DNA from: Lepidurus packardi
Taxonomy: Eukaryota; Arthropoda; Branchiopoda; Notostraca; Triopsidae
NCBI GenBank assembly: GCA_023053545.1
Contig: JAKZAN010000006.1
Location: forward strand, 8,960,351-9,024,350
Length of the DNA stretch: 64,000 nucleotides
Direction of reading: 5' to 3'
The translations under genes were made by a program, and so were the position numbers. Every line of letters begins with the position of its first letter. The first letter of the stretch is position 1. Below the pieces are notes generated by a model. The model worked only from the letters and a program-made list of their open reading frames with translations, was not told where the DNA came from and did no database searches. This document shows, piece by piece, positions 37,851 to 50,443 of the stretch.

Positions 37851-39787
37851 TAAGCTGTTCTTTAAAGACACTTTTTCCAAGAGTAGTAGCCACTTATAGT
37901 AGTAGCCGCTTATAATAGTCGCCGTAAGGCTATTATTAGAACGTCTCGTATATGTTCTGTGTGTTTGCCTCACGACTTTATTTATATAGCTTCCATTATA
38001 AAGATGACTGGGGTGTTACTGCGAACCCGGGGAAAACTTGCCAGCGTTATAATTGGTCACTGACTTTGGCTATTTCACTTTTGCATTTCATGTTTAGATT
38101 CTTTTTTAAACGCTTAGTTCCCATTTACAGCAAATCCTAGACGGATTTTTTTCCTAGAAGAACTTGTCTACATCCTTGTTTCTATAGTCCAACTCTCTGA
38201 AGTTTGAAATTTAACGCCTTGGAAATATTAGTTTCCTGGAAGTTAACTCTCGAAATTTGTTATAACTTGACTGCTGTGATGACGGTGTTGTTACTTTGGA
38301 CAGGTTTAAGGTGGTCTATGCTCAAGGAAATTGGCTTTTATGTGGCTTCATTTTTTTTTATTTCATACAGTTTTATAAAGACTTTTTCAAATGTATAAGA
38401 AAAAAAATCAGTTTTCTCGGTAGGAACTGCGGAGGGTTAAATTTATATAAAGTGGTGCTGAAATCATGAAGACCACCCTAGTTTCTGGACGCCTCGATTA
38501 GCCAAGAAACCCCTACTGCTTTATAGGAACGTTCCAACTCCCATGGTCTTTTTTCTTTTTTTTTTTCGTGTCGTGGCTGCATTTTAGGGAGCTATTGTAA
38601 CACCTGGAACTTTTTTTTCTTGAACCCAAAAAAAGGTTAAAGTAAGAAAAGTTAACATGTAAGGTTAAGCTTTTGTTCTGGAAAATTTGTAACAGACGAG
38701 TTTACAGCGACAGCGCTACTCATTTTTTACTGGTAAAAGTGTGATGTTGATTGGCACGTTTCGTAATGAAAGTCGTGATCGCCTTGATCACTTGGAGAAG
38801 AGAGAATAGAGGACACAGGTATAACACTGATGTGAAACCTCTTTTCTTCGCAAAGACAAATGAGGACTTAAGCAGCGGTATATATGTGTCGTCTTGAGAA
38901 AATGCTGAGCCGTTGTGCATTCGGGAGTTTTTAATTAATCCCGCTGGTTCGGGACAATAGCCTTGATGAACGTCATCGACCAGAGCCGTAAACCTGTCGC
39001 CTCTGGCAGTTTTCTTTTCTGCCGCAAGAGAAAAGCCCTGGCCTTCTGATGGGTCGTTCTTTTTCTTTCAATAAAAGTTGGTTCTCTTCTGGCCACGCAT
39101 CCGTCTCCCTTCGTTTTATAATCAAACGACAAGAAATACCGTTCAACTTTGTTCTTTGACTTGATTCTTTTCTTGGTTATTAAAATAATTCTGCGAATTG
39201 CAAATCTAATACCTTACTAACTAGAATTAATTATTCCTACTTCATTACGTCTTTTCATTATACAACTGAAAACTGTTTCTTAATTAATTCATATTCTTAA
39301 TCAGGATTAACAACTTTATATCACTAATTACTAAGTAATATAAAGTAGATGTAAATTAGTAGGCATGATTATATACATTCAATAGAATAAAAGTTGAATT
39401 AATGTAAATAATTAGTCTACATTTTATGGTATGTAAGACTAAATATTTCATACCAATAAGGTAGCACGCAAACTTGATATCAAACGGCTTGGAAATGGTA
39501 CAAACTAGAATATATTCAAATGTGAAAAAGGTCTATACTGATAGCCCGTGAAAGAAAGAGCGTTGGCAGGTAGCAAATAATGACACCTTTTCTGGCTCTT
39601 TTGTCCCTCTCTCTCACCTTCTCCAGATTATATAGACAACAAGCCGCCGAATTACGTACGCAGCATTTTTTGTCACATGGATGTTTCTAATCTTGATTGA
39701 GAGGATACTTTAAGGTCTGTCAATTTTCGCTTTCTTTTTTCTTTTATTTAAGAGCCCACCAGAGTGACAAATTGCTAGCGTCTTCTC

Positions 39788-39801
39788 GCTAATTAATTAG
39801 C
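39788..39801. promoter_or_regulatory. Palindromic homeodomain-type site
   Basis: GCTAATTAATTAGC is a perfect 14-bp palindrome containing TAATTAATTA, the P2-type arrangement (TAAT-NN-ATTA) bound by cooperating homeodomains. Function here is inferred only from motif. Confidence 0.35.
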
Positions 39802-42800
39802 ATTAATGGATTTGGAATTAAACAAAGGGGGCCTCGAAATCTCGAGTGTATATCCTCGTCAAGAATTGGACGTTAAGAAGTATATTAGGAAACCTCAATC
39901 CTTTTTTTTATGGGGGGTAAAAAAAGAAAGGGTGGCAATTTATCACCTCCGGAAGGCAAAACCACCCTTTTCGGTGATTCTTTGGTTATAAGGGTTATAA
40001 TAGGAGACATCTAACTTGGATTCCAATTTTTTTCTATCAATTTCTTCTTTCCATCTTTTTAATAATTTCATTTGGGTCATCATCCTTTTTTTTATAAAAA
40101 CGAAGAAGGGCAAAGAAAAAGGGAGGGTAAGGAACGGATATGTAATAAGAAAAAGCTTCATAATAAAAATGGGTGGCCAAGGGCGCGAAAAAGAATGTAG
40201 CTTTTATGTATTAAGCGAGGAGCAAAAAAAAAAAAAACTAGAAGAAGTAGATAAATTCCCGGTGCCGTGGCAGCTTCTTCCTTTGCTGCCGCTTGATAGC
40301 AACAACGCAACGACGTTCATGCACGCAAACCCCATTTTCTTTTGATAATGTTGCCTGCATCTTTTCTTGCCATCTTTTTTTCCGGTTTCTTTTCTTTTTA
40401 AGTGGGTTTATGAAATAAAAAGAGAAAAAGTCTAAGAATAATGGAGTTAGGCTAAGAGCTCTCTGATTAAAAAAGAAAAAAATATTTTTTTAAGAGATAC
40501 GATAACTTAAACTCGTTGTCAATTGCGCGGGGCACAAGTCGTTCTCTAGAGCTCGTTTATGTTTTATCTTTGGCGTGACTTGTGCGCTTAAGATTGCTGT
40601 GTTGGAATCAATTAGAGCAGTGTCCTGTCCTATGTATGATGTGGCAACAGGGGGTGGGCGGCAATGTCTTTATTTCTCTCATTCCAGCTTCTGCATATCT
40701 ATCGTGTGTTACTTTTCGTTCAAGCCCACGCGAAACTTGTTTGAAGGAGAATAAACATGTTGAACTTTTATTCCCGAAAAGGTATAAGTGTCTTTGAATG
40801 TAACGTAGAACTAAAAACTTCAAATTACTGCGATATGAGTATAAAGCGTAAATGAATACTGTACGTCCTGTTATCGGGGTGCTTGAAGGTTGTTAATAAG
40901 TCTCTGGTGGGGGAGAGGGTGTTGGTAAAAAGTTAAAGGTCGGCAAGACAGGAAACACTAAAATAAGGGGGGATCTCCAGGTAGCTGTTTCTGGTGTCGT
41001 GTGTGTATACGTGTGATGTGGATGGGGCTTTTCGGGGTTTCCAGGAGCACCTGAGATGGATGAGTATACACTGTCTAGCTTAACTACAATTTCCTCTCAT
41101 TCCCCTCCCTCTCAAGCCTGTCTGTATAAATGTGTTAAGAGAAGAAAAACATGCCTGCAATACATAGACAGGGGCTTTCGGACATAGGCCAGGCTAGCTT
41201 CTGCAGGATGCGGTTAAAAAGGAACCGTTTTTCTGCATATGCGGTGCAATCACCTGTCAAATACAGGGGCATGGATCTCTCATATTCCTTTGCTTGCAAC
41301 CCGTCTTATTGAAACCCGCTCGCACCGCGATGCGTTTAGCTTGCCAAAAGCGGTTTTTGGTGAAAGGACAGATGGTTCGTCTTCTTTCATTTTCTGTTAT
41401 GTAGGCTGGTGGGTTTTAAAGTTAATACGCAATGGTCTCCGTCGCTTTTTGCTCCAAATTTCTTTAAAAATTAAAATCAAAGAAAATAAAATGAAGATTA
41501 TCCGTTGCAGTTTAAAGTTCCGCCCCGCCTCTGCTGCCATTGGATCTGTCTGCTGGACAATCCTTTCCTCCGAGTTCTCGCGAGTACTATACCTCATGCA
41601 GATCTTTCGCAATACAATACGTGGAGAAAAGGTGTATAGGAAGTAGCCAGTATCGAGAATTCAGCGTGGGAAAGAAGTAAATGATGCACCTAGGATGTCC
41701 CGGACCTGTTTGCATCTCCTACAGTGCCTGGGTGTACGTTACCCTCCTTCAATTTTTTTTACTAAAAAAAACATAAGTGACTGCTTGTCCTGCATAGCTG
41801 CAATTTTATCTAATAAACCGTCTCAGTGAATCCTACAGGTCAGTGTAACGGGAGTCTTTAATTTTCTACGTAAATTATTGCTAATTCACGGACTTGGAGC
41901 TTGTTGGATCTTAGGTGAGCTCAACATACTGGGTTAGTTGGTTTTCGTCATTAATTTAAGAAAGTGATCGAATCCTTTTTATATAAATATAATTAATTTT
42001 GAAGGCACCGAAAATATTCAAAACACTAAATTTTGAGCAAAAACGGGGCTTTGGGAAAAATACAACCTAAGCCTTTTTAATGTAAGGAATAAGGAAGAAA
42101 CTTCATTGTTTTCCCTATTTTTAAAATTGCATCACTACAAGTACGAAAATTGATCCATTGTTTGATCTTTGAAATATCCTACTTTTAGAATGTCTGCTGA
42201 ACACTACAAAAGTGGCCCGTGGAAAAGATGTACGGAGCGTAGCAAAAACCACACCGGAATAAAGGCTAAAACTCCCGCGATCTGTTCTATTAATTTGGTA
42301 TTCATTATTACGCGTCGTTAAACCCCGCTGGCAAGGCAGCAGGCCAATAAAAACCCTACACCAACCCCTGGCTAAGTTTATAGGAATCACACTATACAGG
42401 TTGTCCCTCGCAATCACTTTATATCAATGCATATACTGTGATGGGGGTCATCCGTAGCTTTATTGGAAGTTTTTTTTAGCAGATTAACTGATTTTCCCCT
42501 CTACCCCGATTAATTGCGAACTTTAATTCCCAATCTTTGAATTCGTATCTCCTTAAAAACTAGCTATCTTTAAACCACTAAATTTGACTTGCCCTACTAA
42601 GTTTGAACTACGCTTGAAAGAAGACACTAAGAAAAATCGATGTGTAAGTGTTTGTAGTTAACAGAGTGTTAGTGATGGTGTTATATTCCCGCCCAAAGAA
42701 ATTTTCACCGTTGTTTTCCCAAGGTTACGGTGGGCTCAAAGCTTTATTTTGGCCTGCTTCAACAATGAATAGTGAATTGTAACCGGACGAATGATACTCG

Positions 42801-44860
42801 TCCCAGACGGAATTTAAAGCGTTATTCGATTATGTATTAGTTTCCTTCCGCTCGATTACCTTGTCTGAGGGTATTCTAAGACAGGAGGTAATGCTTTGCA
42901 CAATGGAACAGAAAAGGCTTGTTTCAAATTTACCCATAATATTGCTCCTCAAAATCCACAATTTCCCTTCGCTGATGGTTTCTGAAAAGTATAAAAAATG
43001 GTGGTCAGTCCCGGACCCCCAGCAAGCCTGGACCCAGTTCAACTCGCAACACCTGGACTACATTTTTGTGCGGCACTGATGAGGATTAGTTTTGTGTGTG
43101 TGGTGCTTTAGTTGCTCATTTTTTGGGTCAGAATCTTTAACGTCTAGTCCAGCTCTGTGTGGGTTTACAGATGCTTAAAGGACACATGCAAAAGATCCTT
43201 AAGGCTTCCGTAGACCTTTAGCTCTGCATTGCTGTGCATAGGCGGTTAGCATAGGGATTGCTAAGGATTTCAACAGCTTAGTTAGCTTATTTTATGTAGT
43301 TGTAAAAGAATTTCCATGTGTTTTAATTTTTATCTAGATCTTAATATTTTACTATGAACTTGAGAAGGAAACCTTTGCTATTGAACACTAGTTCTTAGTA
43401 TATCAAATTTTACTTATAAAAATTTGCCTCATAATTAGTGCCGATTTAGCAGAGAAGTTCTTCTAAATTTCCCAATGCTAATCTCCTATGCCGAGCTTTC
43501 TTCTCATGCTGAGCATATAAAGGTATACGGGAGCCTTTTGAAGTTCAAGCTAGGGCAAGAGAAGACATTGTTGTGTCCAAACGCACTACTCCGCTCCAGT
43601 TGATGTTGAAACACGGCATTAAGTTATGAGAATAGAACGCATCTTTTTTTGGCTGTTGTGAAAGGAGTCCCATAATCATCTCTTCTTCCCTTGCGGTTGC
43701 CTCATAAGTTTGCTCAGGATTCAAGACGTTATTATGAAAGCAGGTTATTCTTTATTTTTTTAAGGAACGGATAGAAGAAAGGAAAGCTGATGGACACTCA
43801 GAATTTGGAGTTAAAAGTTGTAACAAAAACATAAACCGAGTCTGTGAATACGAATGACCTTCGTTTCCGCATTGATACACACTCAGTACACCATAAATTC
43901 TAAACCGTACAAAGTTGAAGCAACATTTCTTTCCTCACCAATTTTTCCTCTTTTTTTCTGTGAAAAATTAGTAATAGGTAAGCTTAATAACTGACTAGTT
44001 TATTGGAAATTTTCACCATTTCGTTGTCTCCTAATTTTATAAATGGGTACAGAGACGTACATTTCGAATAATACATTTATATACACAAGTAATGGAAATT
44101 ATTAACTTAAGTGCGTAATTGAATATTTTAACTTGAAACTTAATAACTCCAAAATCTTACATGTGATTTTCGATCTTGACGAATCCTGACTTTCAAAGTT
44201 TAAATAGGAATTGATCGTAAAAGCAACACAGTAAAAGCCAGATTTGTTTCGTGCATTATCTCCTCGCAGGTAAACATTGGTTTTGTGCGATTTATACTTG
44301 TTTTTCGTAGCATTGCTACCTTTACTTTCTTAAGAAACGTACATTTTACAGTGAATAGGGCTAATACAGCCATTTTTGCTATAAAATAACAGCAGAACAC
44401 TGTAAGAGTATATACCCCGTGTCACTGGAAACAATGTTGTCAGAGCTTTCCTGTTTTATTAACAGACGTGGGTTTTCGAAGTGAAGAGTTTTTAAAATTT
44501 CAGGTCAGATTAGGTCAGTAATCACATGAAGGGCACCCGTCTCAGGCATGTTCCGCTCTGAGCATTTTTCTTAGTTAATTGACTAGTGCGGTACTTGACC
44601 CGAACTGTAGTTACAAGATCGGCTAAGTGGATTCACTGTTTGGGTCAATCACGTCATATGATACATCAAACCTTTCGGATGATACTCAAACTTTTCGAAA
44701 GTTATAAGCTCTTAGTGTCTAGTCTATCAATGTCGTCGATTTTCAATCCGAATTCTCTGTTTTCCTGGTGCTGACCAACACAGTGACGCATCCTGTTCAG
44801 CGTCGACTTCGGTGGAAAGTGAACAAACCGAAAGAAACACGAAGGTTTTACAAGTAATTA

Positions 44861-44876
44861 CCCCCCCCCCCCCCCC
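44861..44876 (+). repeat. Poly-C run (16 C)
   Basis: Homopolymer run in AT-rich flank; one of several poly-G/poly-C runs in this half of the window. Confidence 0.9.
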
Positions 44877-45230
44877 TATCCTGAGCTACGTGTAACTAAC
44901 AATATTGCTTTTAAAGAATGGACTAATACTCCCCTGAATGGGTATTTTCAAAAGATGTTATAAGCTACAGTACATTGTTTACTTGTGCGGTCTTAAGTCT
45001 CTCGAAGAGGTGTAAGAGGATCACTTGCCTATGCTACAGGATGAAACTGATGGCAGCGAAAAACTATTTGCCAATGAAAGCAAGTCGCTATATACAGAAT
45101 AAGACTGTCAACAATAAACAGGAGATAAACAACAGTGTCTCAAATTTATGTGGTCTGTTGCATATCCCTTTTTGGCATTTATCCCATCCAAAGTTGGGTT
45201 GACGGCTTTTGAGTCTCAACAAGCATGCAT

Positions 45231-45288
45231 TATGTGTCTGTGTGTGTATGCGTATGCATGTATGCATGTGTGTATCTGTATGTGTGTG
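45231..45288 (+). repeat. TG / TATGCATG microsatellite
   Basis: Imperfect run of TG dinucleotides mixed with ATGTATGCATG units over about 58 bp. Confidence 0.8.
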
Positions 45289-46299
45289 AAAGGCCAAGCA
45301 AAGCCCAGTAGCAGGTCCGTCAACGTTTTTGGGGGGCTCAGCGGGGAACCGTATCATTACCTAGTCTTTTTCCCCTTTTTCCCTGGGGCACAAGAGGTCT
45401 TGGTTCTCTTGGTTCCTATACTTTGCATTGACTCCACGACGACTTTACGACTTCAGTGGCGATGCCCCTTTTTGTTATAAATTTTCTTCCCTCTCTCCTC
45501 GCTTGCTATCTCGTTTGCGAGGCTTGAAAATCCTCCAAAAAGTCTCCCGCGTCTTGCATTAGAGCATGACGTGGCAATATATTTACCTGACTGGGACCTG
45601 CTGACTGACAGACAACCTTGCCATGGCCATCAACAACCATCAAGAGTCTTGTTCGTGTGTTCATTCAAGTTGAGCTTGACTGAAGAACTTGGGAGTATGT
45701 ATTTATTGATGTTATTCCTGAGGAAAGGTAAAAAGGAACTCGAAAGTCGGGGCGCTTTTTTCTCAGAAACTCTTTTAAGACTTGCAAATTTGTTAAGCAA
45801 AGTATCCCGGACACGATGACTCCTGGAGGTATTGTTGAGCATTGTTGGTGGTGACACACATTGTGCTTAAGTCGCCAGTGTTTTACTTTCTTTTCTTTTT
45901 TTTTACTCTTTTTTTAGAGGCGAGGAAGAATAAGCAAAAGGCTATTGTTCAGTAAAGGCAACTGTTCTGGTATGCGGCTATATATGCTGGATTGAAATTG
46001 GGTATGGGGATTGAAAAGCATTGTTGGAAGCCAAGTATACAAACGGGAAATCATGCTGAGCTCCCAACTTGGCATGGAGCATGTCCGTTTTGTGTTAAAA
46101 TGCAACCTGGGCCTTGCCGTCTCTTTTACCAAAAGAAAAAAAAAATCCCTCGCCATATAGCAACCGAAAGAGAACTTCCGAAGAGTACAGCAAAACTAAG
46201 AACTTTTTTTTACTATTATTTGTACGTTAGCTGACGTGACAGTTGAGACAAATGTTGAACGCTATGAAACGTACCGGCCTCTTTTTATTTTCCTGTTTT

Positions 46300-46345
46300 A
46301 ATTTAATTCAATTTAATTTAAATTTAATTAGATTAAATTTAATAG
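46300..46345. repeat. AT-rich TTTAATT array
   Basis: Repeated AATTTAATT and TTTAAATTTAA words, partly self-complementary. Confidence 0.7.
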
Positions 46346-46619
46346 CAATAATTCAGTAAACTCGAATCTTACAAAACCTATAAGTTGAACTGTCAAATTG
46401 AGTAAATTGTGCAACAATATTTCAAAAATTTTCACTATGATCGGACTGGATATGCTTAAAGCTTTGGTCACATCCTTTTTAGTAAAAATGGCGTTTGAAG
46501 AAAAGCTACGATCTACAGCCAATAAAATTCTATTGTTACATTTTTTAAAAACTCCTTTGTTAAACATGTGTTTGACAATTTGTTTGTAATTTGAAAAGGA
46601 AGATTAATTCCTAATTTAA

Positions 46620-46780
46620 AGTTTTGTTAAAAAAAAGTTCTTAAATTTTGGTTCAATTTCCTTACATTTTTTTGTTAAACGCTTGTGTAAAACTTTTTTG
46701 AAAGCTTTGTTTAAAAGTCTTGTTAGTTTTTCTTCACATTTTTTTGCGTAAGATTTCGTTAAACTGTGTTTAAAAAAGCA
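46620..46780 (+). repeat. Degenerate tandem repeat with TTTTTTTGTTAAAC-like units
   Basis: Units such as TTACATTTTTTTGTTAAAC, CACATTTTTTTGCGTAAG, TTTCGTTAAACTG and TTTGTTTAAAAG recur at irregular spacing. They look like an old, diverged tandem array or chance low complexity. Confidence 0.35.
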
Positions 46781-49700
46781 ATTTATCACGTTTCTGTGGC
46801 ATGCAGAGTTGCAAGTCTGTTGAATCTAACCAGTGAAAAGCAAAATAGAGTATTAACATGCTTAACAATTTGGAACTCATTATTTTGTGTTGGTTATGTT
46901 ACTTCGTCTATTGTTGATGTTAGATTATATTAGATTTAGGGATATGTGTGCTACAAAAGAGCCTAGTCGACTTTTTAACCCTTCTAGGAATTGGAAATTA
47001 AATTTTCAAGAATAAGAAAATACCAGGGTATTAAAAGAAAACGATGAAACGCTACAAGTGTACACCTGTTTTATATTATATGAAAAACTTCTATATACGT
47101 TTTCTGGATATGTTATTATTATGCTTCTTCTTTTCCCCCCTCCTTTCCTGCGCGACGTGACAAAAAAAGCGAGAAACGTTATATTGTTGAAAGAGTTAGG
47201 ACGTCAGGTGGGATTTCCGTCTTATTTTTCTTTCCTTTTGTATAACTTTCAGAAGTTACTTGTTCTTTTTTTTTCTCCCAAATTCAGGATTATTCCGAAG
47301 GGGTCCAAAAAGCACTGATGTATGAGGTGCAGACGTGCAGACAGCATTAAGAGAAGGCCCTCCTGCGGTGACTATACCGGACCCTTGACTTGCGGAAAGG
47401 GAATTTAATGCTTTTTATCCTTCTTGAAACTTTTTTTCGTCTGTTTTGACTTTTTCTTTTTTTTCTGACTGGGGGAAAGGGTACTGAGCCTAATTCCGTA
47501 CCCCTTTTGTGAGACTAATCGAAATCGGAAGGCCTGGAATTCTTTACAATAAGTTTTACATAATTGTTCGTTCTGTTAAAGAATTGAATAGAATAGCATA
47601 GAGTCAGTTTTGAATTGTTGTGGTTTCTCACAAATCCGAAATGGCTCACGGCTCATGACTCTATAGTGTAAAGAATGTCAACAAATAAACGTTAAAAGGC
47701 GGAGGACGTTAAAAAGGAACATTAGAAGCTATTTGGAGGTGTCACCATAATGTATTGCGTGGTATTCTGGTTAAGCGTTTGTAGTTTCGTTACGTGAACA
47801 CGATTAATTGGCATAAAATCTTTGATTTTCTGGTAAGGGGACAAACGTTCTTTATAGTGTTGAATTCCTAATCTTTTATTCACTGTTTAAGGATTGTATG
47901 ACTAGAATATTGGATCACAATTGTTTTTGTTGTCATTTTGCGGCCCTAAAAGACCTCTGACTGTAAGTTTAGGAAGACAAATGCTAATTACCGTCCAACA
48001 TCGCATTTGTACGAATTAAGGAGTACTGAAAAGGTTTTAGGAAAGCACACAGCCTTGATCTCTTTACAAAGGATATTCCGAAGGAGGCAAAACAACTGAC
48101 AAAGGCTGTTTTGTGTCTATTAACTAATGAAGGTTACTACCCCATTCTACCTATGTTATCACAGTTACACATCAGGCTTCATGTACATGCAAAACCGAAT
48201 TTATTGTGTCAACTCGCTCAGAAGCTATATAAGACCCTAAAGAAATGGTAATTTCACGTGATTTAAGTTTTGGTTTTTTCGTTTGCGTTATTAGCAAATT
48301 TTCAAGAGCTTGCAGAGCATTGTTCTCCTGCTTCTTGTTTTCAAGTAGGTGCACATCGCGCCTCAGTAGGACTTTCGGTCGCCAAGTTTTGGCGTGAAGC
48401 CTTATTTTTTTAAAACAAGGTCATTGTCAAGATATTTTTATGGCGTATTGTCTCATCATAGGAGTTTTTTGCAGATACCGTAAAATGCCTAATTCTTTTT
48501 AGATTTTCAAATCAATTTGTGTAACTAATTTTTTACTGATGTTTGGATGCCGTGTCGGCTTGAACAGACCACGCTCGGGCCTTTTTTTTTACCGAATAAA
48601 GGTAGAGAATAACCTTAACGACTAGAAGGGTGACATTTCGTAATGACTGTTAAATTCTAGTTTTTAAACATGCGCGGTCTTTTCGTACCCACTAAGTAGG
48701 AAGTAAAGTAAGAGTTTGAACTGAAATGAAAAATTAACTTGAACTAAACGGAACAAATAAGAAGTGGAAGTAGACTGAACGAAAGCTTTCAAAACTTTCA
48801 CGCAATGCCTAAATGACAACATTTAGGTAAGCGTCCGTCCTTTCAGTTAGGATTAGTTTTATCTGGCAGATTAGCAAGACCTTGGGAGGGCCAAGAGAAG
48901 TAAGCAAAATTTAAAACTATCGCAAACCGGTTTAAATGACTGCGCTCCAAACGCGTGGACCATTGAGGAAAGTTTCATTTCGTTTTTGTAACCTTTTAGT
49001 TATTTAGTCTTGCCCCCGCATAACAATTTTTCATTTGGGCGAATCTAGATCCATTAGTGATTTAAAAATCAGTAACGCAAGTCCTGTTCTGAAGTATTTG
49101 GTCAATGTATATAATTATAAAGAGGAAATCTTTTCGCCGAATATTGTTAAGCATAGATTTAATAGTTCATATTGTCAGGTTTGGACTTATTAGAGCTTCT
49201 CAATTTTCCATTTTATGTTAAAATTTTTATATATTGTCTATTAACTTTCTCAAGGAACACTTCTAAGATCAATTTACAAAGGTCACAGGACACAAAGGTA
49301 GTATCGGTTTTACTTCCAGATTCCTTCATATTGTACATTAGCATTCAAAATCAAGCCATTTAACTTCAATGCACCAAAATCTTCTGCTGTCATCAAGGCT
49401 TTACTAATAGTTCGATTAACATTGGCTGACGTATTGCGTATTAGTATATCCACTCGACTGCTCAGTTAATGTTGCAATTTTTAGTACTTTTTCTCCTTCC
49501 TTTTCTTGCGGATTTGAGGACGCACAAAGCTAGTAGCGCCTTTAGAGGCGTTGGAAATGTTCGTCAAGCTTGGGAAACCATCCTTAGCTTATTTCCGGTG
49601 ATGTTGCCTGTGTCTTTTGTGGCGTTCACATTCAGCAAGAATAAGACAATAACCTATATGGTTGAAAATATTCCTTGTTAGTTCTTATTCAAGGGGAATT

Positions 49701-50429
49701 CGAGGTCTGTTTTTCCGAACTTTTCTAACTATTTGTTCTATTATGAGTTTTTGCTACCTGCGTTCTTTGCCATGTTTTGCACGAACACGCCATTTGGATT
49801 GCACAAGCGCTTCGAAATATTTTTTGGGAGGCGTTTGGGAACAGGTAGGGTCTTGTAACCCTGAAAATGTGTCATCAACAGATGATTCAAAAGTAAACTT
49901 AAGTCGTACTGAAGTATAATCTAATCAATATCAAGCAGTAAACGTACAGCATAAATAGAAGAGGGGGTCAATGAGGGTTCCCTTGAACCCTTCATACGCG
50001 GTCGGGTGAGCAACTATAGTACAAAGGCTATAAGGCTTGTAACCCTTGCTAACTCTTTAGTAAGGGTTGAGAATCCTATTGGCAATGCATGTCACTTGTC
50101 AAGTTATAAGCTCCGCACAGACTTGACCCGTACATACACGTGCGTGTTTATGTGGTAAAGCGCCGTAGAAAGCCCCCGAATTAAGCAACTCTTTGACTCC
50201 TCTTACCTTTTAATGACACGTGCATGCGGGGTACGGGGGGGGGACGTTCTGTTGTAGGGGAATGAAACCATTAGGGCAGAAAGAGAAGATCATCTGACGT
50301 TAACCTGAGCCACGTGCAAATGTGCCTCGCACGTGGAATATGTGGTTCCTGTGGCGTATGGTTGATTCGCTAACCCCTTTTTTGTGGGCTTTTCTGGGAT
50401 GTCCGTAACCTCTGATAAAACGCTTTTCA

Positions 50430-50443
50430 CCCCCCCCCCCCCC
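50430..50443 (+). repeat. Poly-C run (14 C)
   Basis: Homopolymer run; a 9-G run lies about 190 bp upstream at 50235-50243. Confidence 0.9.

Larger units (their letters stand above)
33799..44860. other. Gene-poor region, no supported gene
   Basis: AT-rich DNA with poly-T/poly-A tracts (37500-38600, 40000-40500), a pyrimidine-rich stretch at 37700-37850 and a palindromic TAAT site at 39788-39801. Open frames up to 135 codons (41239-41646 plus) show no known domain. No RNA gene was recognised. Confidence 0.5.
44877..50429. other. Gene-poor region, no supported gene
   Basis: Contains a TG/TATG microsatellite (45231-45288), a very AT-rich block of TTTAATT words (46300-46345) and a degenerate repeat of TTTTTTTGTTAAAC-like units (46620-46780). 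Open frames are all below 110 codons and none is recognised. Confidence 0.5.

Noticed and set aside
37626-37973. Open frames on both strands over a CT-rich stretch
   Set aside because: Simple-sequence DNA gives stop-free Ser/Leu-rich or Arg/Glu-rich frames; no gene evidence.
41239-41646. 135-codon plus-strand open frame
   Set aside because: No domain, no convincing splice sites, overlaps another open frame on the opposite strand.
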